The notes below the pieces were generated by a model. The model did no database searches and was not told the DNA's origin. It saw only the letters and a program-made list of their open reading frames with translations. From positions 50,703-68,330 of the forward strand of contig DOZO01000072.1 in assembly GCA_003517965.1 (NCBI GenBank): a DNA stretch of 17,628 bases, in the 5' to 3' direction. The position numbers and the translations under genes were made by a program. Positions 1 through 6,463 of the stretch are shown piece after piece. Within the stretch, counting starts at the first letter, position 1, and each line of letters starts with the position of its first letter. Source of the DNA: Desulfobulbaceae bacterium (GTDB lineage Bacteria > Desulfobacterota > Desulfobulbia > Desulfobulbales > Desulfurivibrionaceae).

Positions 1-6
1 ATGTAA
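1..6 (+). CDS. Possible last codon and stop of an upstream fabG (partial)
   Basis: The window opens with ATG TAA. FabG (3-oxoacyl-ACP reductase) proteins very often end in Gly-Gly-Met-Tyr-Met, and fabG commonly sits directly upstream of acpP and fabF. The six bases fit a final Met codon plus stop. This is inference from gene order and family habit; six bases prove nothing on their own, and the preceding sequence would settle it. Confidence 0.3.
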   Translation: M

Positions 7-18
7 CAGAGGACAGGA

Positions 19-64
19 ATAGGGCCTATAAATCCTATAAATCATATAGGCCATATGGCCCTAT
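19..64. promoter_or_regulatory. Nested inverted and direct repeats in the acpP leader
   Basis: Several symmetries overlap here. ATAGGGCC (19-26) pairs with GGCCCTAT (57-64). GGCCTATA (23-30) pairs with TATAGGCC (45-52) across a 14-nt loop. GGCCATATGGCC (49-60) is a perfect 12-bp palindrome. CCTATAAAT occurs twice in tandem (25-33, 34-42). The two long pairings compete for the same bases, so an RNA could switch between them, or the DNA could hold operator half-sites. It lies 33 bp before acpP. It does not resemble the FapR or FabT sites I know. Role unknown. Confidence 0.45.
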
Positions 65-97
65 CTTGAAATAATCAAAAGCAAGGAGAAAAAAATC

Positions 98-331
98 ATG
101 TCTGTACAGGAAAAACTCATTGATATCATTGCCGAGCAGTTGAGTGTGGACAAAAATAAGGTTGTGCCGGGGGCCTCTTTTATTGATGATCTGGGTGCGG
201 ACTCTCTTGATCTGGTTGAGTTGATCATGGCCATGGAAGAGGCTTTCGATATTGAGATTGCCGATGACGTTGCGGAAAAGATCACCACCGTGCAGCATGC
301 CATTGACCATGTTAATAAGGTTGCCGGTTGA
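98..331 (+). CDS. acpP: Acyl carrier protein
   Basis: This small cytosolic protein (77 aa) carries growing acyl chains on a 4'-phosphopantetheine arm during type II fatty acid synthesis. The attachment site is Ser36 in the motif GADSLD, followed by the acidic helix II (LDLVELIMAMEEAF) that docks partner enzymes. Length and acidity match the family, whose members are usually 75-80 aa. The start is fixed by a good ribosome site, AAGGAG at 83-88, nine bases before ATG. The next gene, fabF, uses acyl-ACP as substrate, so pairing them is expected. A weak hairpin and T-run between the two could let acpP mRNA be more abundant than fabF mRNA. Confidence 0.98.
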   Translation: MSVQEKLIDIIAEQLSVDKNKVVPGASFIDDLGADSLDLVELIMAMEEAFDIEIADDVAEKITTVQHAIDHVNKVAG

Positions 332-390
332 GCCTGCTGTTTTCATTTGTCGGGTATTTTAAAGAAAATTGAAGGCTGATTCTGGCGGGA

Positions 391-418
391 TGATAACCTG
401 TCAGGGTTGTTCTTTTTC
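391..418 (+). terminator. Weak intrinsic terminator or attenuator between acpP and fabF
   Basis: Bases 393-399 (ATAACCT) can pair with 404-410 (GGGTTGT) around a GTCA loop, using two G-U pairs, and are followed by TTCTTTTTC (410-418) with five consecutive T. The stem is short, so partial read-through is likely. ACP is needed in large excess over FabF, and a leaky stop here would fit that. It also lies upstream of the preferred fabF start at 443. Confidence 0.35.
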
Positions 419-442
419 TGCAAACAAATGATGAGGATCAGC

Positions 443-1690
443 GTGAGCAGACGAGTCGTGATCACAGGAGTTGGACTGGTTACTCCCCTGGGGACAGGCG
501 TGGAGAAAACCTGGGGTGCGCTGTGCGCAGGCAAGAGTGGTATCGGCCCGATTACCCGGTTCGATGCCAGCGAGGTCGGGGTCAATATCGCGGCTGAGGT
601 CAAAGACTTTCAGGTTGAAGATCATATTGACAAGAAAGTTGCCAAGCACCTCGAACTGTTTGTGCAGTATGCGGTAGCGGCAGCCGGGGAAGCCTTGCGC
701 AATGCTGATTTGCAGATTACCGAGGAAAACGCCTCGCGGGTCGCCAGCATTATGGGTTGCGGGCTTGGCGGCTTGCCTACTATAGAAAAATATCATCAGG
801 TGGTAATGGAAAAGGGAACAAGGCGTATCACGCCCTTTTTTATCCCTATGGTTATTCCCAATATGGGCGCCGGGCAGATTTCAATTATCTACGGTACCAA
901 GGGGCCTAATCTGTCGCTCACCACAGCCTGCGCGGCGGGAACTCATGCGGTGGGCGAGGCCTTTCGCTCTATTGTTAATGATGAATGTGATGTGGCTATT
1001 ACCGGCGGCAGCGAATCGGTGATCTGTCCTCTGGCGGTTGGCGGTTTTCATGCGATGAAGGCCCTGTCCACCCGCAACGATCAGCCGGAAAAAGCCTCCC
1101 GTCCCTTTGACCGGGACCGGGACGGTTTTATTATTTCCGAAGGGGCCGGAGTACTCATTCTCGAAGAGTTGGAGCATGCCCTGGCCCGTGGCGCTGAAAT
1201 TTATGCCGAGGTTGTCGGGTACGGTTTGAGCAGTGATGGTTATCATATGGCCGCTCCTCCTGAAGATGGCAACGGTGCAAGTCGTTGCATGCAGATGGCC
1301 CTCAAAGATGCGGGCATGGGCCCGGAAGATGTTGACTACATCAACGCTCATGGCACTTCAACCCCGCTGAACGATGTGGTTGAAACCAGGGCTATTAAAA
1401 CGGCTTTTGGCGACCAGGCATATAAGTTGGCCATTAGCTCTACAAAGTCTATGACCGGGCATATGTTGGGCGGGGCAGGGGGGATCGAGGCAGTCTTTAC
1501 CGCGCTGGCCATCAAGCATCAGCTTGCTCCGCCGACCATGAATTTGGAAAACCCCGATCCTGAGTGCGATCTGGATTATGTCCCAAATAAGTCACGAAAA
1601 ATGAAGATTCGGGCCGCCATGTCCAATTCCTTTGGCTTCGGTGGTACCAATGCGGTTTTGATCATGAAGCAGTACGAGGGTAAACCGTGA
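443..1690 (+). CDS. fabF: 3-oxoacyl-ACP synthase II (KAS II)
   Basis: This cytosolic condensing enzyme elongates acyl-ACP with malonyl-ACP in fatty acid synthesis. The catalytic triad is visible: Cys163 in TTACAAGTHA, His303 in NAHGTSTPLND and His340 in KSMTGHMLGGAGG. With the GTG start at 443 these numbers equal the published E. coli FabF numbering (163/303/340), which supports that start; GAGGA (433-437) lies five bases upstream. An in-frame ATG exists at 407 and others at 428/431, but they add non-family residues, have no SD, and the 407 one lies inside a hairpin. The product is 415 aa, the usual length being about 413. The N-terminus SRRVVITGVGLVTPLG and the C-terminal SNSFGFGGTNA loop are typical. 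Its stop overlaps the rpiB start by 4 bp. Confidence 0.97.
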   Translation: MSRRVVITGVGLVTPLGTGVEKTWGALCAGKSGIGPITRFDASEVGVNIAAEVKDFQVEDHIDKKVAKHLELFVQYAVAAAGEALRNADLQITEENASRVASIMGCGLGGLPTIEKYHQVVMEKGTRRITPFFIPMVIPNMGAGQISIIYGTKGPNLSLTTACAAGTHAVGEAFRSIVNDECDVAITGGSESVICPLAVGGFHAMKALSTRNDQPEKASRPFDRDRDGFIISEGAGVLILEELEHALARGAEIYAEVVGYGLSSDGYHMAAPPEDGNGASRCMQMALKDAGMGPEDVDYINAHGTSTPLNDVVETRAIKTAFGDQAYKLAISSTKSMTGHMLGGAGGIEAVFTALAIKHQLAPPTMNLENPDPECDLDYVPNKSRKMKIRAAMSNSFGFGGTNAVLIMKQYEGKP

Positions 1691-2109
1691 AGATCGCCCT
1701 TGGTTGTGATCATGGCGGCCTTAGCCTGAAGGCGGAGGTAGTTAAGCTTCTCCTGGAGCTGGGCCATGTGGTGGCTGACCAGGGTTGTCACTCTGATGAG
1801 TCTGTCGATTACCCGGATTTTGCCAGGGCCGTCTGCGCTCAGGTGCAAAACGGCAGCTGTGAACGTGGAATTCTGATCTGCGGCACCGGGGTTGGGATGT
1901 CCATGGCAGCAAACCGTTTCGAGGGAATTCGGGCGGGGTTGGGCAATGAATTGTTCACCGCACGAATGAGCCGGGAGCACAATGATGCCAACGTGCTTTG
2001 CCTTGGCGCCAGGGTTATCGGCCCCGGTCTGGCCGGGGAAATAGTTAGAAGTTGGGTCAGTACCGAATTTGCTGGGGGCAGACACCAGCGGCGGATTGAC
2101 ATGTTCTGA
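1687..2109 (+). CDS. rpiB: Ribose-5-phosphate isomerase B
   Basis: Interconverts ribose-5-phosphate and ribulose-5-phosphate in the pentose phosphate pathway. Product is 140 aa; the LacAB/RpiB family is usually 140-155. Visible active-site elements are Asp8-His9 in CDHGG, Cys65 and Thr67 in ICGTGVGMSMAANR (the general base is Cys, as in the E. coli type rather than the mycobacterial Glu type), and His98-Asn99 in REHNDANVLCLG. It starts at GTG within the GTGA overlap with the fabF stop, so translation is probably coupled. A strong terminator 45 bp after its stop ends the unit. Ribulose-5-phosphate is also the substrate of the RibB domain encoded downstream, though across the terminator. Confidence 0.96.
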   Translation: MKIALGCDHGGLSLKAEVVKLLLELGHVVADQGCHSDESVDYPDFARAVCAQVQNGSCERGILICGTGVGMSMAANRFEGIRAGLGNELFTARMSREHNDANVLCLGARVIGPGLAGEIVRSWVSTEFAGGRHQRRIDMF

Positions 2110-2153
2110 AAAGCTGGTCTGCCCTGTTGCGGCTCCCATGCACGGGTTTTATT

Positions 2154-2196
2154 GCGCGGCCGGAATTGCCTGTCCCTTTTCGGCCGTGCTTATTTT
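2154..2196 (+). terminator. Intrinsic terminator after rpiB
   Basis: Bases 2154-2165 (GCGCGGCCGGAA) pair with 2178-2189 (TTTCGGCCGTGC) as a 12-bp stem with two G-U pairs and a 12-nt loop. TTATTTT (2190-2196) follows at once. This is a classic rho-independent terminator on the + strand. It separates acpP-fabF-rpiB from glyA and the riboflavin genes, implying that glyA has its own promoter. Confidence 0.8.
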
Positions 2197-2402
2197 GTCT
2201 GATAAACCATTGTCCATGAAGCTGAGTTGAGCAGCTTGTCTGCTCAAACGAAATTTGATGAACTCGTAACAACCTGAAAAGTTCACAGGCCCACCACACG
2301 AAATTAAGCATTTACGCATTAATACCCGTTGTAATCGTGGCTTTTTACGATTTCAACAAACTTATACCCTTTGGGTGCAAATAACCAGATAAGGATACCG
2401 CA
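2197..2402 (+). promoter_or_regulatory. glyA upstream region with a perfect hairpin
   Basis: After the rpiB terminator 206 bp remain before glyA, and a promoter for the long downstream operon should lie here. TTGAGCAG (2227-2234) and CTGCTCAA (2240-2247) form a perfect 8-bp stem with a 5-nt loop and no T-run after it, so it is not a terminator. A weaker stem is AATCGT (2333-2338) with ACGATT (2347-2352). I could not find a convincing -35/-10 pair at correct spacing. There is no glycine-riboswitch core and no FMN riboswitch motif that I can see. Confidence 0.4.
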
Positions 2403-3659
2403 GTGTCGTACTTGAAAGAGAGTGATCCGGATGTATATAGTTCCATCCGTCATGAGTTGGCAAGGCAGCGCAATCAGCTCGAATTGATTGCCTCTGAGAA
2501 CATTGTCAGCGAGGCGGTGCTTGAGGCCCAGGGCTCTATTTTTACCAATAAGTACGCCGAGGGCTATCCTGGCCGCCGCTACTATGGCGGCTGCGAGTAT
2601 GCCGATCAGATTGAATCCCTGGCTATCGAGCGGGCTCTGAAGATTTTTGGTGCCGAATACGCTAATGTCCAGCCCCATTCCGGTAGCCAGGCTAACATGG
2701 CGGTCTATTTTTCCTCATTGCAGCCTGGAGATACGGTGTTGGGCATGGATCTGGCTCACGGCGGCCATCTTACCCATGGGTCAGCAGTAAATTTTTCTGG
2801 GCAGCTCTATAAATTTGTCTCTTATGGGGTTAACCGGGAAACTGAATGTATTGATATGGCCGAGGTGGAACGCATTGCCCTTGAGCATAAGCCGAAGATG
2901 ATCGTAGCCGGGGCGAGTGCTTACCCCAGGATTATTGATTTTGCCGGCTTCCGTGCCATAGCTGACAAGATAGGTGCTCTGTTCATGGTGGACATGGCCC
3001 ATATCGCCGGGCTGGTTGCTGCCGGGGTTCATCCCTCTCCGGTGCCTTATGCCGATTTTGTAACGACCACTACCCACAAGACCTTGCGGGGGCCGCGGGG
3101 TGGCTTGATCCTTGCCAAGGCCGAGTTCGGCAAGAAGCTGGACAGCAAGATCTTCCCTGGCATTCAGGGTGGACCGTTGGTGCATGTTATTGCGGCTAAG
3201 GCTGTGGCTTTTAAGGAGGCCATGGGGGAGAAATTCAAAAAGGATCAGGCTCAGGTGGTCAAAAATGCTCAGGCCTTGGGGGCAGGTTTGGTGCGCGACG
3301 GTTTCCGTCTTGTTTCCGGCGGCACGGACAATCACTTGCTTTTGGTTGATTTGAGCAACAAAGGAGCAACCGGTAAGGAATCTGAAGAGGCTCTGGAAGA
3401 GGCCGGTCTCACCGTCAACAAAAACGCCATTCCCTTTGATCAACAGAGCCGCTTTGTCACCAGTGGAGTGCGTATAGGTACGCCGGCTGTGACCACCCGC
3501 GGTCTCAAGGAGCCGGAAATGGTCAAGGTGGCTGCTTGGATCAATCGGGCCATCGAAAACCGGCAGAACAAGGAAGCTCTGAATGCCATCCGGCTTGAAG
3601 TTAAGGCGTTGTGTGATACTTTTCCCTTGTATCCTGACCTGCCGAAGAACGAAGAGTAA
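2403..3659 (+). CDS. glyA: Serine hydroxymethyltransferase
   Basis: PLP enzyme that converts serine and THF to glycine and 5,10-methylene-THF, feeding one-carbon units to thymidylate, purine and methionine synthesis. Product is 418 aa (family about 415-420). Visible features are the N-terminal LIASENIVSEAVLEAQG, substrate loop YAEGYPGRRYYGGCEY, HSGSQAN, the PLP Asp/His region VDMAHIAGLVAAG, and the Schiff-base Lys226 in TTTTHKTLRGPRGG. It starts at GTG with AAGGA (2391-2395) seven bases upstream. It opens a compact gene run; the dCMP deaminase gene starts 6 bp after its stop. Methylene-THF and dUMP, the products of these two neighbours, are the two substrates of thymidylate synthase. Confidence 0.98.
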   Translation: MSYLKESDPDVYSSIRHELARQRNQLELIASENIVSEAVLEAQGSIFTNKYAEGYPGRRYYGGCEYADQIESLAIERALKIFGAEYANVQPHSGSQANMAVYFSSLQPGDTVLGMDLAHGGHLTHGSAVNFSGQLYKFVSYGVNRETECIDMAEVERIALEHKPKMIVAGASAYPRIIDFAGFRAIADKIGALFMVDMAHIAGLVAAGVHPSPVPYADFVTTTTHKTLRGPRGGLILAKAEFGKKLDSKIFPGIQGGPLVHVIAAKAVAFKEAMGEKFKKDQAQVVKNAQALGAGLVRDGFRLVSGGTDNHLLLVDLSNKGATGKESEEALEEAGLTVNKNAIPFDQQSRFVTSGVRIGTPAVTTRGLKEPEMVKVAAWINRAIENRQNKEALNAIRLEVKALCDTFPLYPDLPKNEE

Positions 3660-3665
3660 CCGATC

Positions 3666-4115
3666 ATGACAGACACTCGCCCATCCTGGGACGAATATTT
3701 TATGTCTATCACCGAGATGGTGGCCCAGCGTTCAACCTGTCTTCGTCGTAAGGTGGGCGCCATTCTGGTGCGAGACAAACGTATCATCGCCACGGGCTAT
3801 AACGGAGCCCCGGCCAAGGTCAGCCATTGTCTTGATATCGGTTGTCTGCGGGAGCAGCAGGGTATCCCCTCCGGGGAGCGGCATGAACTGTGTCGCGGTC
3901 TGCACGCTGAGCAGAACTCCATTATCCAGGCGGCTCTGCACGGTTTTAGTGTCGAGGGTGCAACCCTGTATTGCACTAATATGCCTTGCGCCATCTGCAG
4001 CAAAATGCTGATCAATGCACGCATTGAAAAAATATATTATAAAGAGGGATATGCTGACAGTCTTTCTTCCTTGCTGTTAGCAGAAGCTCAAGTTCCCGTT
4101 GTTCAATTGGGGTAG
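3666..4115 (+). CDS. dCMP deaminase (ComEB-type zinc deaminase)
   Basis: Member of the cytidine/deoxycytidylate deaminase family, 149 aa, predicted to turn dCMP into dUMP, the precursor of dTMP. The zinc site is clear: His80 and the proton-shuttle Glu82 in GLHAEQNSIIQAA, and Cys108 and Cys111 in MPCAICSKMLINA. The N-terminal CLRRKVGAILVRDKRIIATGYNG is typical of dCMP deaminases, including the insertion with Cys55/Cys60 and the GEERHE-like segment (GERHELCRG). Start ATG follows glyA by 6 bp with only a weak AAGAG ribosome site, so it may be translationally coupled. In gene order glyA-dcd deaminase-nrdR the theme is dNTP supply. A broader nucleoside deaminase role cannot be excluded, but the family match is good. 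Confidence 0.92.
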   Translation: MTDTRPSWDEYFMSITEMVAQRSTCLRRKVGAILVRDKRIIATGYNGAPAKVSHCLDIGCLREQQGIPSGERHELCRGLHAEQNSIIQAALHGFSVEGATLYCTNMPCAICSKMLINARIEKIYYKEGYADSLSSLLLAEAQVPVVQLG

Positions 4116-4154
4116 CACTGCTACCCTCGGTGCAGACCTTGTTAAGGCGCAGTT

Positions 4155-4625
4155 ATGAAATGTCCGTATTGCGGTCATCTGGAGAACAGGGTTGTTGACT
4201 CCCGTCTGAACAAAGATTTTACCATCACCCGTCGTCGCCGGATGTGCGATGCCTGTAGCCGCAGATTTACTACCTATGAGCGGCTTGAAATGACCATGCC
4301 CATGTTGATCAAGAAGGATGGGCGCCGCGAGGCCTGGGAGCGGCATAAGGTGGTGGAAGGTCTGCAAAAGGCCTGTGAAAAACGCCCGGTCAGCATGGAA
4401 CAGATTGATGAATTTGTCGATACCCTGGAACGGGAGCTTCAGGATCTGGGTGAACGGGAGATTCCGGTGCGGCTTGTCGGGGAGCGGGTCATGGACGGCT
4501 TGCGCAAGCTCGACGGGGTGGCCTATGTCCGTTTCGCCTCCGTGTATCGGCAGTTTAAGGACTTAAGTGAGTTCATGGCCGAGTTGAAGGGTATGCTGGG
4601 CGGCCCGGAAGAAATACCGCAATGA
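4155..4625 (+). CDS. nrdR: Transcriptional repressor NrdR
   Basis: Represses ribonucleotide reductase genes in response to the ATP/dATP ratio by binding NrdR boxes. Product is 156 aa, the usual size. An N-terminal zinc ribbon uses Cys3, Cys6, Cys31 and Cys34 (MKCPYCGH and MCDACSRRFTTYERLE). An ATP-cone follows from about residue 48 (PMLIKKDGRREAWERHKV) to 140, including the tail segment YVRFASVYRQFKDLSEF. TAAGG (4143-4147) sits seven bases before ATG. Its ATGA stop/start overlap with ribD is often seen in proteobacteria. No ribonucleotide reductase gene lies in this window, so its targets are elsewhere. Confidence 0.97.
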   Translation: MKCPYCGHLENRVVDSRLNKDFTITRRRRMCDACSRRFTTYERLEMTMPMLIKKDGRREAWERHKVVEGLQKACEKRPVSMEQIDEFVDTLERELQDLGEREIPVRLVGERVMDGLRKLDGVAYVRFASVYRQFKDLSEFMAELKGMLGGPEEIPQ

Positions 4626-5740
4626 AAGACGACCGCGCCTGGATGCAGCTGGCTATCAGGGAGGCGCGAAAAGGGTTTGGCCGTACTTCGCCAAATCCCT
4701 GTGTCGGGGCAGTGGTGGTTCAAGACAACAGTCTCATTGCCAAGGGTTATCATCACCAGGCCGGAACCCCTCATGCAGAGGTGCATGCTCTTCGGGCGGC
4801 AGGGGAAAAAGCCAGGGGCGCTACCCTTTATGTGACTCTGGAGCCTTGCAATCATACGGGCCGCACCCCTCCCTGCACTCAGGCCATTCTGGCCAGCGGC
4901 ATCAGTCGGGTGGTGGTCGGGATGCTCGACCCCAACCCGCTTGTGGCGGGAGGGGGATGTAAGACCCTTGCCGCTCAAGGGCTTGAAGTTACGCAGGGTG
5001 TGCGGGTTGAGGAATGCCGGAGCCTGAACCGCCCCTTTATCAAGCAGGTCACCACCGGCCTGCCCTGGGTGATCATGAAGGCAGGGATGAGTCTGGATGG
5101 GCGATTGGCTTTCGCCTCAGGCCAGTGTGCTTGGATTACCAACGAACAATCCCGGCGCCAGGTGCATCGTCTGCGGGATCGGGTGGATGCCATCCTCATC
5201 GGCAGCGGTACCGCCCTTATTGATGATCCTGCCCTCACCACCAGATTGCCGGGCCGCCTGGGCAGGGATCCGTTGCGGGTTATTCTGGACACTGCCCTCA
5301 GATTGGCACCCACCGCTAAAATGTTACAGCAGGCTTCAAGTGCGGCAACCTGGATTTTTTGCGGGCCGGAAGCAGATGTCAAAAGAGCTGAGGCCTTGAT
5401 GGAGGCAGGCGCAGTTATCAAGCAGGTCAGGCTTGATGATGCCGGGCAACTTGATCTTGAGGCGGTTATCTGCGAGCTTGGTCGGGCGCAGATCACCAGC
5501 GTTCTGGTCGAAGGGGGCAGCCGGGTGCATGGCGCTTTTTTGCGGGCCGGGCTGGTTGATGAAATTAATATCTTTGTCGCCCCGATTTTTATCGGCGCAG
5601 ACGGGGTTCCTCTTCTGGACGACCTGGGTCTGCATAAGGTTGCGGACGCCCCTTATTTTACGACTACTCGGGTGCGGCGGTTTGGCAATGACGTGCTGAT
5701 CGAAGGGCTGATAGAAAAACAGCTGATTGCTTGCAGCTGA
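4622..5740 (+). CDS. ribD: Bifunctional pyrimidine deaminase / reductase RibD
   Basis: Performs the second and third steps of riboflavin synthesis: deamination of the diamino-pyrimidinone ribosyl phosphate, then NADPH reduction of the ribose. Product is 372 aa, the normal length. The N-terminal deaminase domain (about 1-145) has zinc ligands His51, Cys76 and Cys85 with catalytic Glu53 (PHAEVHAL and LEPCNHTGRTPPCT). The reductase domain (about 148-365) shows VIMKAGMSLDGRLA, IGSGTALIDDPALTTRLPG, and VLVEGGSRVHGAFL. It starts at ATG inside the ATGA overlap with nrdR, so it is coupled to it. Its last codons and stop fall inside a short AGCTGA repeat, giving an unusual tail (QLIACS). Confidence 0.97.
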   Translation: MKDDRAWMQLAIREARKGFGRTSPNPCVGAVVVQDNSLIAKGYHHQAGTPHAEVHALRAAGEKARGATLYVTLEPCNHTGRTPPCTQAILASGISRVVVGMLDPNPLVAGGGCKTLAAQGLEVTQGVRVEECRSLNRPFIKQVTTGLPWVIMKAGMSLDGRLAFASGQCAWITNEQSRRQVHRLRDRVDAILIGSGTALIDDPALTTRLPGRLGRDPLRVILDTALRLAPTAKMLQQASSAATWIFCGPEADVKRAEALMEAGAVIKQVRLDDAGQLDLEAVICELGRAQITSVLVEGGSRVHGAFLRAGLVDEINIFVAPIFIGADGVPLLDDLGLHKVADAPYFTTTRVRRFGNDVLIEGLIEKQLIACS

Positions 5741-5753
5741 TAGCTGACTGCTT
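5721..5753 (+). repeat. AGCTGAT-type short repeats across the ribD stop
   Basis: AGCTGATTGCTT (5721-5732) and AGCTGACTGCTT (5742-5753) are near-identical 12-mers, and a further AGCTGA begins at 5735. The block covers the last ribD codons, its stop, and the sequence just before the ribE ribosome site. It resembles the short degenerate AGCTGAT spacer repeats seen between genes in many bacteria. It seems to have slightly extended the RibD C-terminus. Confidence 0.5.
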
Positions 5754-5763
5754 AGGAAATAAT

Positions 5764-6420
5764 ATGTTTACCGGGATTATACTGGGTAAAGGCAAAATAC
5801 TGGAAAAAAGGCCGGTTGGCGGCGGGATGCTCTTTGCTGTGGCTACGGATTTTGATCTGCCCGAACCTGCGGAGGGCGAAAGCATTGCGGTTAACGGGGT
5901 TTGTCTGACCGCCAAAGAGATAGGCGGCAGGCGTTTTCTCGTCGATGTTTCCCCGGAAAGTCTGAAGCGCACCAACCTCGGGCAGCTGATGGTCGGGAGC
6001 TTGGTCAATCTGGAACGGGCCCTGCGCCTCACTGACCGGTTGGGCGGGCATATGGTCAGTGGGCATGTGGATGCCACCACTCCATTGCTTACCCGTCAGC
6101 CCGTGGGGGATTTTGTCCTGTTAAGTTTTCAGGTTCCCGCCGGTTTTGGTAAGTATATCATCGAAAAAGGCTCTATAGCCATTGACGGCATCAGTCTTAC
6201 CGTTAATAGTATTGACGATAAAGCATTTTCCGTATCTATCATCCCTCATACCCTTGGCATCACGACCTTGGGTGCCCTGCGGCAGGGGAGTGTGGTAAAT
6301 ATTGAAGTGGATCTGATCGGTAAATATGTAGAAAAATTGCTCTCTGCCACTGCTGATGACGTGGGTGGGGCATCAAGGATTAATTCTGCTTTTCTGGCTG
6401 AGCACGGTTTTTTGCGCTAA
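5764..6420 (+). CDS. ribE: Riboflavin synthase, alpha subunit type
   Basis: Dismutates two molecules of 6,7-dimethyl-8-ribityllumazine into riboflavin, the last step of the pathway. Product is 218 aa, family length about 200-220. Two lumazine-binding repeats are visible: the first with MFTGII, GESIAVNGVCLT and GGHMVSGHVD (residues 1-about 97), the second with IEKGSIAIDGISLTV, IPHTLGITTLG and VNIEVDLIGKYVEKL. The start is ATG at 5764, because riboflavin synthases begin MFTGII and AGGA (5754-5757) lies six bases upstream; a longer TTG-initiated frame from 5731 would only translate the spacer repeat. It follows ribD by 23 bp and precedes ribBA by 43 bp. Some bacteria call this gene ribC. Confidence 0.97.
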   Translation: MFTGIILGKGKILEKRPVGGGMLFAVATDFDLPEPAEGESIAVNGVCLTAKEIGGRRFLVDVSPESLKRTNLGQLMVGSLVNLERALRLTDRLGGHMVSGHVDATTPLLTRQPVGDFVLLSFQVPAGFGKYIIEKGSIAIDGISLTVNSIDDKAFSVSIIPHTLGITTLGALRQGSVVNIEVDLIGKYVEKLLSATADDVGGASRINSAFLAEHGFLR

Positions 6421-6463
6421 TAGTGCCCGGCCAGCAGATGACGAAGTTTTTGAGGGGAAGAAC

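Noticed and set aside
1473..1480. GGGCAGGG, matching the E. coli KOPS motif read by FtsK
   Set aside because: Single occurrence inside the conserved Gly-Gly-Ala-Gly-Gly codons of fabF; explained by protein sequence, and the motif is not known to apply in this lineage.
2057..2311. Small - strand open frame (84 codons) in the rpiB-glyA spacer
   Set aside because: It runs through the rpiB 3' end and the terminator, lacks a ribosome site and matches no family I know.
2110..2402. Glycine, FMN or THF riboswitch upstream of glyA
   Set aside because: None of the conserved core sequences could be found in the interval.
5304..5309. TGGCAC resembling a sigma-54 -24 element
   Set aside because: No TTGC at the required distance and it lies inside ribD.
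5731..5763. TTG-initiated extension of ribE
   Set aside because: It would translate the spacer repeat; riboflavin synthases begin MFTGII, which is at ATG 5764 with an SD.
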